Source: Aricia agestis (Eukaryota > Arthropoda > Insecta > Lepidoptera > Lycaenidae). Taken from it: a stretch of 64,000 nucleotides of DNA. The notes below the pieces were generated by a model, which worked only from the letters and a program-made list of their open reading frames with translations, did no database searches and had not been told where the DNA came from. This document shows, in pieces, positions 11,719 to 21,870 of the stretch. The stretch spans positions 67,001 through 131,000 of the forward strand of contig NC_056409.1 in the NCBI RefSeq assembly GCF_905147365.1, in the 5' to 3' direction. Position 1 is the stretch's first letter. Every line of letters begins with the position of its first letter. Position numbers and translations under genes: made by a program.

Positions 11719-12089
11719 CATGCCTAAATTTGTTAGGATCCTAGCTAGGACTTCCTAGCAGACTGAATGGTATAGTATCAAATCCCGCTAAAACGTCTTC
11801 GGACGTTGATGGAGTTAGTTATACCATAGCAAAGTATAACTATTTCTGCATAAAATGCAGTGAACATTCAACTTCAAAACACGCTAAATGATGTCAAAAT
11901 TTAAGAAATAAAATCACGTATCGTAGCAAAACCCGCTATTATCATGGCAGTGAGTATCAAAATCCACTATATTGTATTCGACCAATTGCAGCGCTTGAAT
12001 TACGTCACGTGATCATCAAATCAGTATGGCGATTTTACTTTGTGAAGCAACAAGTGTTTGTGGTTATTATTCAGTTTTCATAGGTAAAA

Positions 12090-12224
12090 ATGGAGGAATT
12101 AGACCGATTTGTTAAAAAATGTGAACCCAATAAGGCGCGGAAGAAATTACGCAATAAAAATCTATGGAAACGCGAAGTAGAACGGCAAGAACGGCGAGTA
12201 AAAACACTGCAAATATTCCAATAA
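12090..12224 (+). CDS. Short basic ORF near the left TIR
   Basis: A 44-codon frame follows a TATTCAGTTTTCATAG stretch. It starts MEELDRFVKKCEP and has the basic motif KARKKLRNKNLWKREVER. This R-x-x-RN-x4-W pattern is familiar from N-termini of insect transposon-like proteins (recollection, not searched). A possible splice donor, CGA|GTAAAA, lies at the end, so it may be the first exon of a longer, now missing, protein. Confidence 0.35.
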   Translation: MEELDRFVKKCEPNKARKKLRNKNLWKREVERQERRVKTLQIFQ

Positions 12225-13620
12225 AAAAATTAAATGAGGAGGTTATGCAAGATAAAACAAGTAAGATTTCGCGAACAACTTACGGCCATATTCAATAACG
12301 TATCTACCCTATCCAAGCCTCTTGTAACGTTTCGTTAGATGCCATTCACCTAATAATAATTCATGTTTAGAGCTTTTATATTTTTATTTAAATAATAAAT
12401 TATTAGTTATTTAAACCGTAAAAATAATAATATATTAATGTTTTGTATGCCAAGGAACGTGAGATGTTAAAACCCAAAAAAGTGCATTGTTGGCTTAAAC
12501 AAAGCAACAAAATATGTTACAACAAAATGAAAGAGCAGGTAGTGATTGTCTTTACAACCAGACGTTGATTCGGTTTGGCTTGATTAAAGTTTAAACCAAA
12601 AGTATCATGGCACTTTGAATTTCAAAAGACTTTATTTTTATATTTCTTGATGTAAGTTGCATTTTTTTAATAAAGTGATTACTGTCTACTACTTACTAAT
12701 GTGTGCATAATGCCATCCAACCGACATCTTTAGTCAGTTTCAAAACCCTTTAAGTTTTGACAGTTAAATTTCAAAATCCTCTATTATTCAAGTTTAGTTT
12801 CAAACAAGAAGTTTACACCCTAATGGAGGTATCATAGTGAACCATAGACATAATATAATATATTATGTCTATGTAGTGAACAATAGATTGAAGATAAAAA
12901 ATATGTCCTTGGATGACGTCATTGTTATGTGCTATCCCTTTTCTTTAGGGTAACCAAAGTTTTGAATATTCTAGGACAAACAAGTAGCCTTAACTATTAG
13001 TACGGGAGCCCTAGAACAAACTTTCAAACAAATAAAAAAATAATTGTTCTAGGGCTTCCGTACTATACAGGGGGAGAACCTTGCTATAATTTACTAATTA
13101 TTCTAATGCCCGGGCCGCACCTGTGTAGTGCTTCGTGCTTAAAACGATACTGTATCCAGGACAATCTGCGTGTATCGTAATCATAGCACAAAGCTTCGTA
13201 CGATAGACGCATGTACGGCCGCGGCATTAGTCATACACTACGAATAATAAAAACTAAGGAATCGTAACTCCCATACTATTACCGTTTTAAATTTGGTTTC
13301 TTTTGATCTGTCATGTAACGTCAGCCTAGTACCGCTCAAGGTCACCTAAATATTGCAAATGTATTGAAATGTGTACCTATAAGGTACACTTTTTTGACAA
13401 GTTTGGCGCCCAATGTGTATTTTTAAAATGAGCCCAGTAGTTTTTGAGTTTATCCATTACAAACAAATCTTTCCACTTTAGAATATTGGTATGAAGTAAG
13501 ATATTTTTCTTGGCTTTGTATATGAAATGGAGTAGAGTTAAAAGACAGCTTCATATGAAAGATTTTTTATATTAAAGTCAAACAAAAAATTGGGGATTGA
13601 TGGGTTTTAAGTAGTATTCT
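12225..13620. repeat. AT-rich interior with small hairpins
   Basis: No coding sequence recognised. Hairpins: TAGACATAATATAATA around 12842-12872; GTACGGGAGCCCTAGAACAA paired with its inverse near 13000-13063; and a MITE-like inverted repeat 13107-13230 (ATGCCCGGGCCGCAC against GTACGGCCGCGGCATT). Confidence 0.55.
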
Positions 13621-13800
13621 AATCAAATCAGTCAAATCAAAATAATTTATTCATATAGGTCACACGGTAACACTTATGAACGTCAAGATTCTTAAATAGT
13701 TATTACAAAATAAACATCTCATTCTTAGATACATTAATACATGGTAATTATCACAATTTGACTTACATAAATTACTGACAAATTCCATTTTATATCTCTC
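13621..13800 (-). repeat. LINE 3' tail fragment
   Basis: On the - strand the segment ends in (GATTT)n, the tail type of a common insect LINE group, preceded by its 3' UTR. It lies just downstream of the THAP stop codon and may supply the 3' end of that transcript. Confidence 0.5.
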
Positions 13801-13803
13801 TGA

Positions 13804-15231
13804 TCATCTGATTTTAAACCTTTTTAACATTGGTTTTAATATATTTCTGTTATTTTTAAATAATGAACAAACAGGTAAAACGATAGCTTCTTGCACTTCC
13901 ACAATTTGTTTCTTTTTAGGTGGTTCATTTTCATCGAGCTGAAAGAGGTAGCAATGTGAGATGAAAATGTAAATGATAATCTAAGTCTCAAAGTCAGCCA
14001 TAAAATTTTAATGCTTACATATTTTTCAAGTATCGGCATTGCTGACGCTTTAGCGCAAGGAGTTTCTTGTGAGCTTGAAGGAATATTAAGACATTCCTGA
14101 AAAAAATAAGAGATATTAAGAAGAAGAAGACACAACTTTAAATGATTAGTTACCTTTTTTTTTTTAATGGAATAAGGGGGCAAACGAGTAAACGGGTCAC
14201 CTGATGGAAAGCAACTTCCGTCGCCCATGGACACTCGCAGCATCAGCTGCAGGTGCGTTGCCGGCATTTTAAGAGGGAATAGGGTAATAGGGGAGGTTAG
14301 GGAAGGGAATAGGGTAGGGGATTGGGCCTCCGGTAAACTCACTCACTCGGCGAAACACAGCGCAAGCGCTGTTTCACGCCGGTTTTCTGTGAGAACGTGG
14401 TATTTCTCCGGTCGAGCCGGCCCATTCGTGCCGAAGCATGGCTCTCCCACGTATAAAATTACTTGAAGTAATCTCATTTCTTTATTCATACTAATGTACT
14501 ATCTTCATCGTCTGTGTGTCTGTCTTTCTGTCTGTTGCATGCTTTACACTGGACCGATTTTTATGAAATTTGGCATAAACATAGATAAGATGTTGAGAAA
14601 GGACATAGGTTACTTTTATTGTGTATAAATACATAGTTCCCATGGGAAACGGTACAACCTAATTTTGCCACAAGGAAGCCGCAAGATACCTCTAGTATTT
14701 AGTAAAATAATTCACTATTAGAACTTACCAATGTTTCGCAACACCCACAAATCTTTGGTATAGCAGATTTCAATAAGCGGTCAGGTCTATTGACATCATA
14801 GTCTTCAAGTTCAGATCGAAAGTGTAGGCTACAAATTCTGGCAGATTTATAATAATTTGATTTTAATGGTATTTTAGATAACCAAGCTTGCCTCAGGTCA
14901 GGGTCACTAGGGAACCTGTAACGTAAAATAGGTGCCATAAATGTAAAATGCTAAGTAAAGTATTACCATTGAAATACAAAGACAATCCAATCCAAACTAA
15001 CTAACAGTCATCCTAGCCTAATATATAAAACTTTTGTCCATAACACCTTTATCGGGTAGTAAATCATTTGCAGTTATATGTACGAACTACGAGGACAATC
15101 CAATCCAAAGTACAGCTAATGGTCACCCTAGCGAAATGTAAAAAATATTTCATTTAATTAACTTACCCGTGAAATTTCACACCACAATTTGGATACCATG
15201 CACTTTTACAACCTCGAAGTACACAACTCAT
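13804..15231 (-). CDS. THAP zinc-finger protein, four exons, 154 aa
   Basis: Exons on the - strand: 15231-15167, 14915-14729, 14096-14019, 13938-13804, all with GT donors and AG acceptors (GTAAGT after exons 1 and 2). The reading frame stays open through all joins and ends in TGA. Exon 1 starts MSCVLRGCKSAWYPNC, giving the C-x4-C pair. Exon 2 continues FPSDPDLRQAWLSKI, the ICSLHF C-x2-H pair and RLLKSAIP, so the C2CH THAP DNA-binding domain is complete in residues 1 to about 78. The tail is short with a basic patch EPPKKKQ and no catalytic domain. Expected role: sequence-specific DNA binding in the nucleus. A SINE sits in intron 2. Location inside a TIR element suggests a transposon origin; a domesticated gene is possible. 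Confidence 0.75.
14154..14451 (-). mobile_element. SINE, second copy, in THAP intron 2
   Basis: Nearly the same sequence as 3743-4080, with poly-T at its left edge (- strand poly(A)). It lies between THAP exons 2 and 3 in the same orientation as the gene and leaves both splice sites intact. Confidence 0.8.
14462..14700. repeat. Interspersed repeat with GTCTGTCT tract
   Basis: The stretch contains TGTGTGTCTGTCTTTCTGTC and GGACCGATTTTTATGAAATTTGG, a pattern repeated widely in lepidopteran genomes as I know them. It has no coding content. Confidence 0.5.
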
Positions 15232-15970
15232 TGTATTTTGTATTAAAAATAATATGCTTTATTTACTTTATGTAAAAAATCGAACAGAGATGCTGTCAAC
15301 AATCGGCAGCCATAATGTTTTGACTACGTTCTGACATTTGCTTGCGTTGCTATTAAAAAAAACTAACATTATAAAATGGGAGTAATGTGAATAAAAAAAA
15401 ACATAAGTTTATTTTCTTTTTGCTTTTGATGTTATGCAACCAAAAAACACCCTTGAATTATTATTTATTTAATTGTAAGGTTTTTTTAATCGTGTATATG
15501 GGACGTATTTTAGGCTTAAAAACTAAAATTGATTTTGTTAATAGGGAAAATATAAAACACTTTGGCAACTCTGTATTTTACAAGTGAGCGAGTGAGAACT
15601 ATCAAAAGAAAAGAACAGGACATAACAAAAAGGTCAACAGAGTTCAAATATTTGATCTTCACTTTTTTGTTCTGTAGGAAAACTCCATTAGGGTGTAAAC
15701 TTCTTGGTTTCAAATACCGCTAAAACGAAAATATTTTGTCTTTTATTTCAAAATATAAGCCTCTATTTTCAAATATAAGATTAAATTTGGAATTATCCTG
15801 CTGTAACGTTGACATAGATACTGAAAAATATATTGTATTGACATTAATGACGTTACAGACAAGAAAAATAGAATTGCGGTTTTTTCGAAAAAATGATTTT
15901 AGCGAGTTTTGATATTATACCATTCAGCTAGGATAAGTGGAATAAGCGCTTAAGTGGAATAAGCGCTTTA

Positions 15971-16623
15971 TCGTGCACAAGTGTAGGAAAGTGATGCAAT
16001 ATCCAGAAACGTGATATTTTGTGTTCCCTCCAAAACTCCATCGAAAGTCTTATTTAAGTATTGAATTTTACTTAGACTTTGACTAGAGTTTAGACCTGAC
16101 AATATAGAAAAACGTTGCTGAACATTGTATTATAGAATATTGTTTTCCCGCCATAATATACTCGACACTGGCCATGGTGAAATAGCCGAAGTGCCATAAT
16201 AAGAAAAAAAAGTCAGCTGTCATCTGTCAGCCTTGTCTAATGTCACTTGTCAGCCTCAAATCTTGAATCTCGGTTGGATTCGTAAAATATTTCTTTTTTT
16301 GTTATTACATTTTCTAATCATTGAACCTATTTATTGATAACATACTACTTAACAATATAAAACAATTCAACATTGAATGCGTCATACGTATGTGTTATCG
16401 GAGAAAATATTTTCTAATACAGAATAAAAAGTGTCATCAAAATTCCTCCAGCTGCGATAAAAGATTCATCTTCTCTCCGGCCTGCTAACTGGTAAATTAT
16501 TCAACATACATACATACATACATACATACATACATAACGGCTAAAACGTACTTATCCTAAAATGCAGGGAACCTGTAAATGTAAAACCTTGTAATTTTTG
16601 CTTCATTCTAGCAATATAATTTT
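15971..16623. other. Non-coding DNA between composite element and Gypsy
   Basis: No gene seen. A (CATA)n microsatellite, about eight units, lies at 16503-16535. Confidence 0.6.
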
Positions 16624-17028
16624 TGTTAGAGAATAGTAAAAGTCTTGAATTATACATTGAGCGATATTTATTCGAGCAGAGTTTTACCTTACATATCTCA
16701 AAGTTAATTACAGAATGAATCAATTAATGCAATATGGCTGGCTTTTATACCATTTTACACAAAAGAAACGAACTTCCTTTGACAATTCAAATATAGCAAA
16801 ATCATAAAGAAATACATTAAAATTAAATATTTTAGATAATATGAGAAGAGGAAGTTATAACGGAAGTAAATAATTCTCCCGCCCATTTATAACTAACCAA
16901 TTGTAAAAATCAAGTACCTTACTTATTAATATTTAAAATATAATAATCACTTATTAAAATTATATATAGTGAGTAACATAATATACTGATTTAAACAAAT
17001 ATAATATCATGTTGCTTGTCCATTGACA
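16624..17028 (-). repeat. Gypsy-type LTR (3' LTR)
   Basis: 405 bp, TGTTAG to TTGACA on the + strand, matching 21387-21851 closely (shared AGTAAAAGTCTTGAATTATA and GAGTAACATAATATACTG). The other copy carries an extra ~60 bp. Flanking 5-bp duplications do not match, so one edge has been rearranged. Confidence 0.85.
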
Positions 17029-17270
17029 TCCACTAACACTCGGCCATCCTGCATTAGGAGTGTCCCACGACGTTCTCATGGTTTGCTCCCCTGTGCTGTA
17101 CCAGTGCCAGAACTGCCAGTGGTCTGAAACAGCGGAAGACATCGAAACAGTATTTTGTAAAAAAGAAGTAAAATATAATACATTGATGTCAGAAAAATCT
17201 ACTTGTATCACATCTCATCTGCAGCCAACACGTGGCATTTCTGAAGCCTAAAGGTAATTTATGCATTTTT

Positions 17271-17590
17271 ATTGACATCGGTCACATAGACATCGGTCAC
17301 ATAGACGTCCGTCACGTAGACGTCCGTCACGTAGACGTCAGTCACGTAGACGTCAGTCACGTCGACGTCAGTCACGTAGACGTCAGTCACGTAGACGTCA
17401 GTCACGTAGACGTCAGTCACGTAGACGTCAGTCACGTAGACGTCAGTCACGTAGACGTCAGTCACGTAGACGTCAGTCACGTAGACGTCAGTCACGTAGA
17501 CGTCAGTCACGTAGACGCCAGTCACGTAGACGCCAGTCACGTAGACGCCAGTCACGTAGACGCCAGTCACGTAGACGCCAGTCACATAGA
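17271..17590. repeat. 15-bp minisatellite GTCACGTAGACGTCA
   Basis: About 21 tandem units, open in several frames (VDVSH repeats on +, VTDVY on -), which is a consequence of the 15-bp period and not evidence of a gene. Variants are ordered: degenerate CACATAGACATCG units at the left, CGTCC, then a run of CGTCA, then five CGCCA units at the right. It lies between the Gypsy 3' LTR and pol. Confidence 0.95.
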
Positions 17591-18495
17591 CTTTATTTTA
17601 ATTTAGACCTAAACTGATGCTTTGACTATGTTTTTAATATTTTTGTAACTGTTTGGTCACAGAGACTTGAATTATGTTAAATTTTTTTTTCTTTTAGGTG
17701 CAGCTCCGGAACCAGTTTCTTATTAATATCAATTGTAAAGATTATAGAAGTAGAAAAGCTAAAGTGTGATTATTATAAAATAGTTATTAAATTTGTATAT
17801 AAGTACCTATTCGATTTTGTAAAACGATTGCAAAATTAAAATTTATCATCAATAAAATTTGTTTTCTGTACACATGATACATATTAAATTATTATCTCTA
17901 ATCGTATTAGTTTTATTACAAAAATTATAAGTCAATCAATTAGATCATCCGTGTCTACTTCAGCATTGCTAGTTGAGCAGTATCAGAAGTCACTGATTTA
18001 TAAGACCTTAATACCTCACCCCTTACTGCAGCTGAAAACTTCTTACTTTTCAATTTTTAGGTCACTTTGGTATTGGGGTTGTTAGTAGCTCCCCCTTTCC
18101 ACAATACAAGATCACCGACTGAATATTTCCTACATTTCTTGTGAGTTTTGTCTATTTTTCGTAACAGTCATATAATTTCTATCAATTCGGAGTGTTGCTG
18201 TTGTCCTTCATTCAGTTAATGTCTGTCGTTGCGAAGTATGGTCACTAGGACCACTGGATAAGTTTAAACGAAAGCTGAAAGGAAGGAAGTAGTAGAATTA
18301 GGTGTATTATTCATACCCCATACTATATCCCTTAATTTGTCAACCGAAACAGTATCATATTTAGACATTTGATCTGGGGCTAGGTATAGCGTTAAGAAAG
18401 TGTTTTAGTTGCATGTCTTCTGCAAATTGGTTAAGGTATCGGTTAGGAGATGCTTTGCCTCTATGTTATTATGCGGACTGGGTTTCTCTAAAGCC

Positions 18496-18870
18496 TAATA
18501 TTATTGTGTTGATTTTAGGATTTCATCACACAGCCATCCTATATAGATAATAATATTACTATGGATTTGATCACACAGCCATCCTATAGATAATATTATT
18601 ATTGGGTTGATTTTAGGATTTGATCACACAGCAATCCTATAGATAATAATATTATTGTGTTGATTTTAGGATTTGATCACACAGCCCTCCTAAAGAGATA
18701 ATAATATTACTATGGATTTGATCACACAGCCATCCTATAGATAATATTATTATTGTGTTGATTTTAGGATTTGATCACACAGCCATCCTTTATAGACTAT
18801 AATATTACTATGGGTTTGATCACACAGCCATTATTGTGTTGATTTAAGGATTTGATCACACAGCTGTCCT
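18496..18870. repeat. ~93-bp dimeric tandem repeat
   Basis: Units contain GGATTTGATCACACAGCCAT and AGATAATAATATTA, with alternating long and short forms (GTGTTGATTTTAGGATTTG versus ACTATGGATTTG). About four dimers are present. It is inside the decayed Gypsy element. Confidence 0.85.
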
Positions 18871-18959
18871 AGTCTTACAAATGATCCTAAGTGATCGGCA
18901 TGAACGGTGTGCATAGGTACAGGTACTTTTCCTATAGGATGTAAATTTTCACCTCCAGA

Positions 18960-19840
18960 TTTTCCATAATTACCCTTACCGAAAGCACATTGAATGCAGG
19001 AATTGATGAATTTCCTTGTTATATCGGGTCATTTTAGGAAACCAAAACTGTCGTCAAACCCAGGGTGTCATTCACAACGATATCAAAATACGTTCTAATT
19101 CTATGGTCTTTCATATCAGGGGGTCATATTTCTGCAATAAGCCATATTTTGCCAATTTGGGAACAACAAATGTTCTCCATTTGAGTTTTTTCGGAACAGT
19201 ATATCCTCTTTAACATAAAAATTATTAACTATATTATCAGGGTTGTTCGTATCCCTTTAACTGAGAAATAACATTTTGTAAATTAATATCTAAATGTTAG
19301 TAACCAATCAGTTTCCTTAATGACGTTGGTATACTGTTTCGTGACCGGGATTCCTACTAAGAGCGTCTACATGTCTCATTCTATTCCCTGGATGATACTC
19401 AATTTGCAGGTCATAATCTTGTATGCTAAGCCACCATAGAGCAATACAAGGAGCAAGATCTTTTGCTAAGGGATGTGCATAACGCTGCAAATTCCGAAGA
19501 TTCAACAACAGCTAATGTTTTTAACTCGAACTATAGTAAAACCGTTTTTTAGATGTGACTACCAAAATAGGCTGTAGGTTTAAATGTGCCGGCCTGCTGT
19601 ATTTGTATTAGTATACCCCCTAAACCTAGTTTTCTAGCATCCGTGTTAACCTGGAGATCACAGCCACACAATTTTGTCACTTGGTCCTCAATATGAGTAT
19701 CTTTGAGTGTCTGAATTTAAATTTCGGTAATCAATGCACAGCCTGTAACCTTCACCTTTTTTTTAACTAGAATCACTGGACTAGCATATTCAGATATAGA
19801 TACCTATGATGTACCTATGATACCAGCTTCCAAAAGATCG
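18960..19840 (-). pseudogene. Gypsy pol remnant (RT start, RNase H, integrase finger)
   Basis: Read on the - strand: near 19800 SEYASPVILVKKK, the entry of a Gypsy reverse transcriptase; near 19660 NTDARKLGLGGILIQ, RNase H; 19508-19317 ends LQIEYHPGNRMRHVDALSRNP, the RNase H C-terminus; near 18970 SCIQCAFGKG, the integrase zinc finger. The catalytic RT core between the first two motifs is missing, with only about 50 bp separating them, and stops are frequent. The element cannot move by itself. Confidence 0.8.
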
Positions 19841-21386
19841 TTAATATTTTCATCAACTATTGCATTTTCTTTTTAAGACATATCCTATAGAGCTTACCAA
19901 GTACGACTTTATCAGTTTTTATTTTCTTTTGTAATAAATCTGTGTACCCTAAATCTTTTGTATCCCTAGTAATAAATGTTTTTGTCTATCTAATATCATC
20001 ATCTTTTTTTGTCTAAACTTTCACCAATTACCTTACCTAAACCCTCTAATTCCCGATTCAATGGTATTTGTGATTCAATCGATAAAGTCATATTTTCAGT
20101 AGAGGTATTCGAGTCGATGATATTAACAATTTCAGCCCGGGCAATTAACGTATATTGCAGGCCAAGTTATTTCAATTACACCAATATTTATAACCTTTAA
20201 ATGACAGCTCCTCCAGGAATTATATAACACAGATATAGGAATTGGAAGGAAACTGGATTTGTTCCATTGAATTGTTTCTCATTTGGATCGATATCTACAA
20301 TTACATCAATATTACAGCAACTATTTTTAGGTAAAATTGTATTACGTTTCAGCAAAACATTTTAGTTATATCTATCACCAAAATCTATCACTTATATTTG
20401 TCAGCTGTTTGTAACTGTCAAACAAATTATAAGTCTCAGTAAAAGTGGCAGAATTTGCTGTAGTAACTAATACCAAGCTGGTTGATCATTGATTGGCCAA
20501 TAATTAAGTCTATGTCACTTGGCAGTTGTTGTACAGTCTCTACATGGTCACTAAGACACTATTGATCTATTTTATAGTTAACTTTAGATTTCATTTTCAT
20601 TATTCTTGTTCATTGGCTCCTACCCACATTTTTTTGCAAATATTAAGTATTATTTACTAAGATATTACTTGAAGTATAAAAAGTGTTACTTACTTGTGTT
20701 GAAATCTGCGGTTGCCGAATTGTTCCTGCTGTATTCGCGAACCAGCAGTTAGCCGTCGCATGACAGAGGCGTTGAAAAGTTCGACAATTGTAGCAGCGTT
20801 TATTCTTGGCTGGAGAGCTGCTGTCGATTTTCCATCACTTGCACCTTTCCTCCAAGTAGACTTTCGCATTGGCTTGTAGTTCATTCGGTAACCCTCTTAT
20901 GACGCAAGATATTGTATGCTCGCCCTGGATGTTGCATTTCTTAAGCAGAGAGACTTTATCGTGGTAATATTTGGTCATCGTCCCGCAGCCCGCTTTCAGT
21001 CTTCGTTTGAATCATCATAGCTTCAAGGCAGTCATTGTCTAGCAGACCCACGTAAACGCATTTGCACGATGAACTGTCGATCGGTAGGTACTGTTCCGTA
21101 AACCTCTCCTAAGTGGTCGATTTTATGCAGCCATGTAGCTACATTACAAGCGTCGTCTTCTGGTTCAAACTTTGGTATCACTTCTGCATCAGCTTGAGTA
21201 ATTCTGCGTCGTTTATCACTGGTTCACATATCACAATCACTGTTGTTTATGTTCAAAAAAAGAAAAAAAAGTCACTTTCTTCGCTGTCAATCGCAGAGAG
21301 TCTGAGCAAGTCTGGGCGTTCTTCTCCGGTTGCCAAGTCCCGCAGCATGAGGACCGGACATTTTTGAAATAATCCCACTTCTGAGA
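19841..21386 (-). pseudogene. Gypsy gag/protease remnant
   Basis: On the - strand, about 20810-20740 encodes a CCHC zinc knuckle, CYNCRTFQRLCHATANC. About 20530-20440 encodes LPSDIDLIIGQSMINQLG, resembling the end of a retroviral-type protease domain. Order gag then protease then RT fits a - strand Gypsy element whose 5' LTR is at 21387-21851. Confidence 0.65.
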
Positions 21387-21851
21387 TGTTAGATAATAGT
21401 AAAAGTCTTGAATTATACATTGAGCGATATTTATTCGACCAGATTTTTACCTTACATGTCTCAAAGTTAATTACAGAATGAATCAATCAATGCAATATGG
21501 CTGGCTTTTATACCATTTTACACAAAAGAAACGAACTTTCGTTGACAATTCAAATATAGCAAAATCATAAAGAAATACATTAAAATTAAGAATGGCTAAG
21601 AATAAGTTAAGTACATAATTCTAAATATTAATTAATGTACTTCTCATATTTTAGATAATATGAGAAGAGGAAGTTATAACGGAAGTAAATAATCCTCCCG
21701 CCCATTTATAACTAACTAATTGTCAAAATCAAGTACCTTACTTACTAATATTTAAAATATAATAATCACTTATTAAAATTATATATAGTGAGTAACATAA
21801 TATACTGATTTAAATAAATAAATATATTATCATGTAGCTTGTCCATTGACA
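21387..21851 (-). repeat. Gypsy-type LTR (5' LTR)
   Basis: 465 bp partner of 16624-17028, with an extra segment AGAATGGCTAAGAATAAG onward (about 21590-21650). Its right edge runs into an inverted copy of its own last bases. Confidence 0.85.
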
Positions 21852-21870
21852 AGCTACATGATAATATATT
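21821..21870. repeat. Hairpin at the LTR edge, 23-bp perfect arms
   Basis: Arms 21821-21843 and 21848-21870 are exact reverse complements around loop CATT. The second arm lies outside the LTR, so the LTR end was copied in inverse orientation. Confidence 0.95.

Larger units (their letters stand above)
11763..15927. mobile_element. TIR-bounded element carrying a THAP gene (4.2 kb)
   Basis: Terminal repeats are CTGAATGGTATAGTATCAAA on the left and, inverted, CTGAATGGTATAATATCAAA on the right, followed on both sides by CGCTAAAA. A second inverted pair (TTTCAAAC..TTACACCCTAATGG) lies inside at 12797-12832 and 15680-15712. Each end bears its own short gene start: a + strand basic ORF at 12090 and the - strand THAP gene from 15231. 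THAP domains are typical of P-element, Kolobok and some IS-like eukaryotic transposons. No DDE catalytic region is visible, so this copy looks non-autonomous. No clear TSD was found. Confidence 0.6.
6829..15970. mobile_element. Composite nested insertion bounded by AAGCGCTTATTCCACTT repeats
   Basis: The left edge reads TAAGCGCTTATTCCACTT; the right edge (15936-15970) carries two inverted copies of the same 17-mer in tandem. Between them lie palindromes, an R1-type LINE fragment, a Copia element and a THAP-bearing TIR element. The outer flanks, ATTGGTAGGATATTAACC at about 6795 and GCACAAGTGTAGG at about 15977, read as one continuous sequence in the related stretch at 6437-6490, which looks like an unoccupied paralogue. 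No clear target duplication was found, so the insertion mechanism is unknown. Confidence 0.5.

Noticed and set aside
17232..17606. Repeat proteins VDVSH and VTDVY on opposite strands
   Set aside because: A 15-bp period without stops is open in several frames automatically; no start context, signal or unique sequence supports a gene.
17271..18870. CRISPR array
   Set aside because: Units are contiguous tandem repeats without unique spacers, and the genome is eukaryotic.
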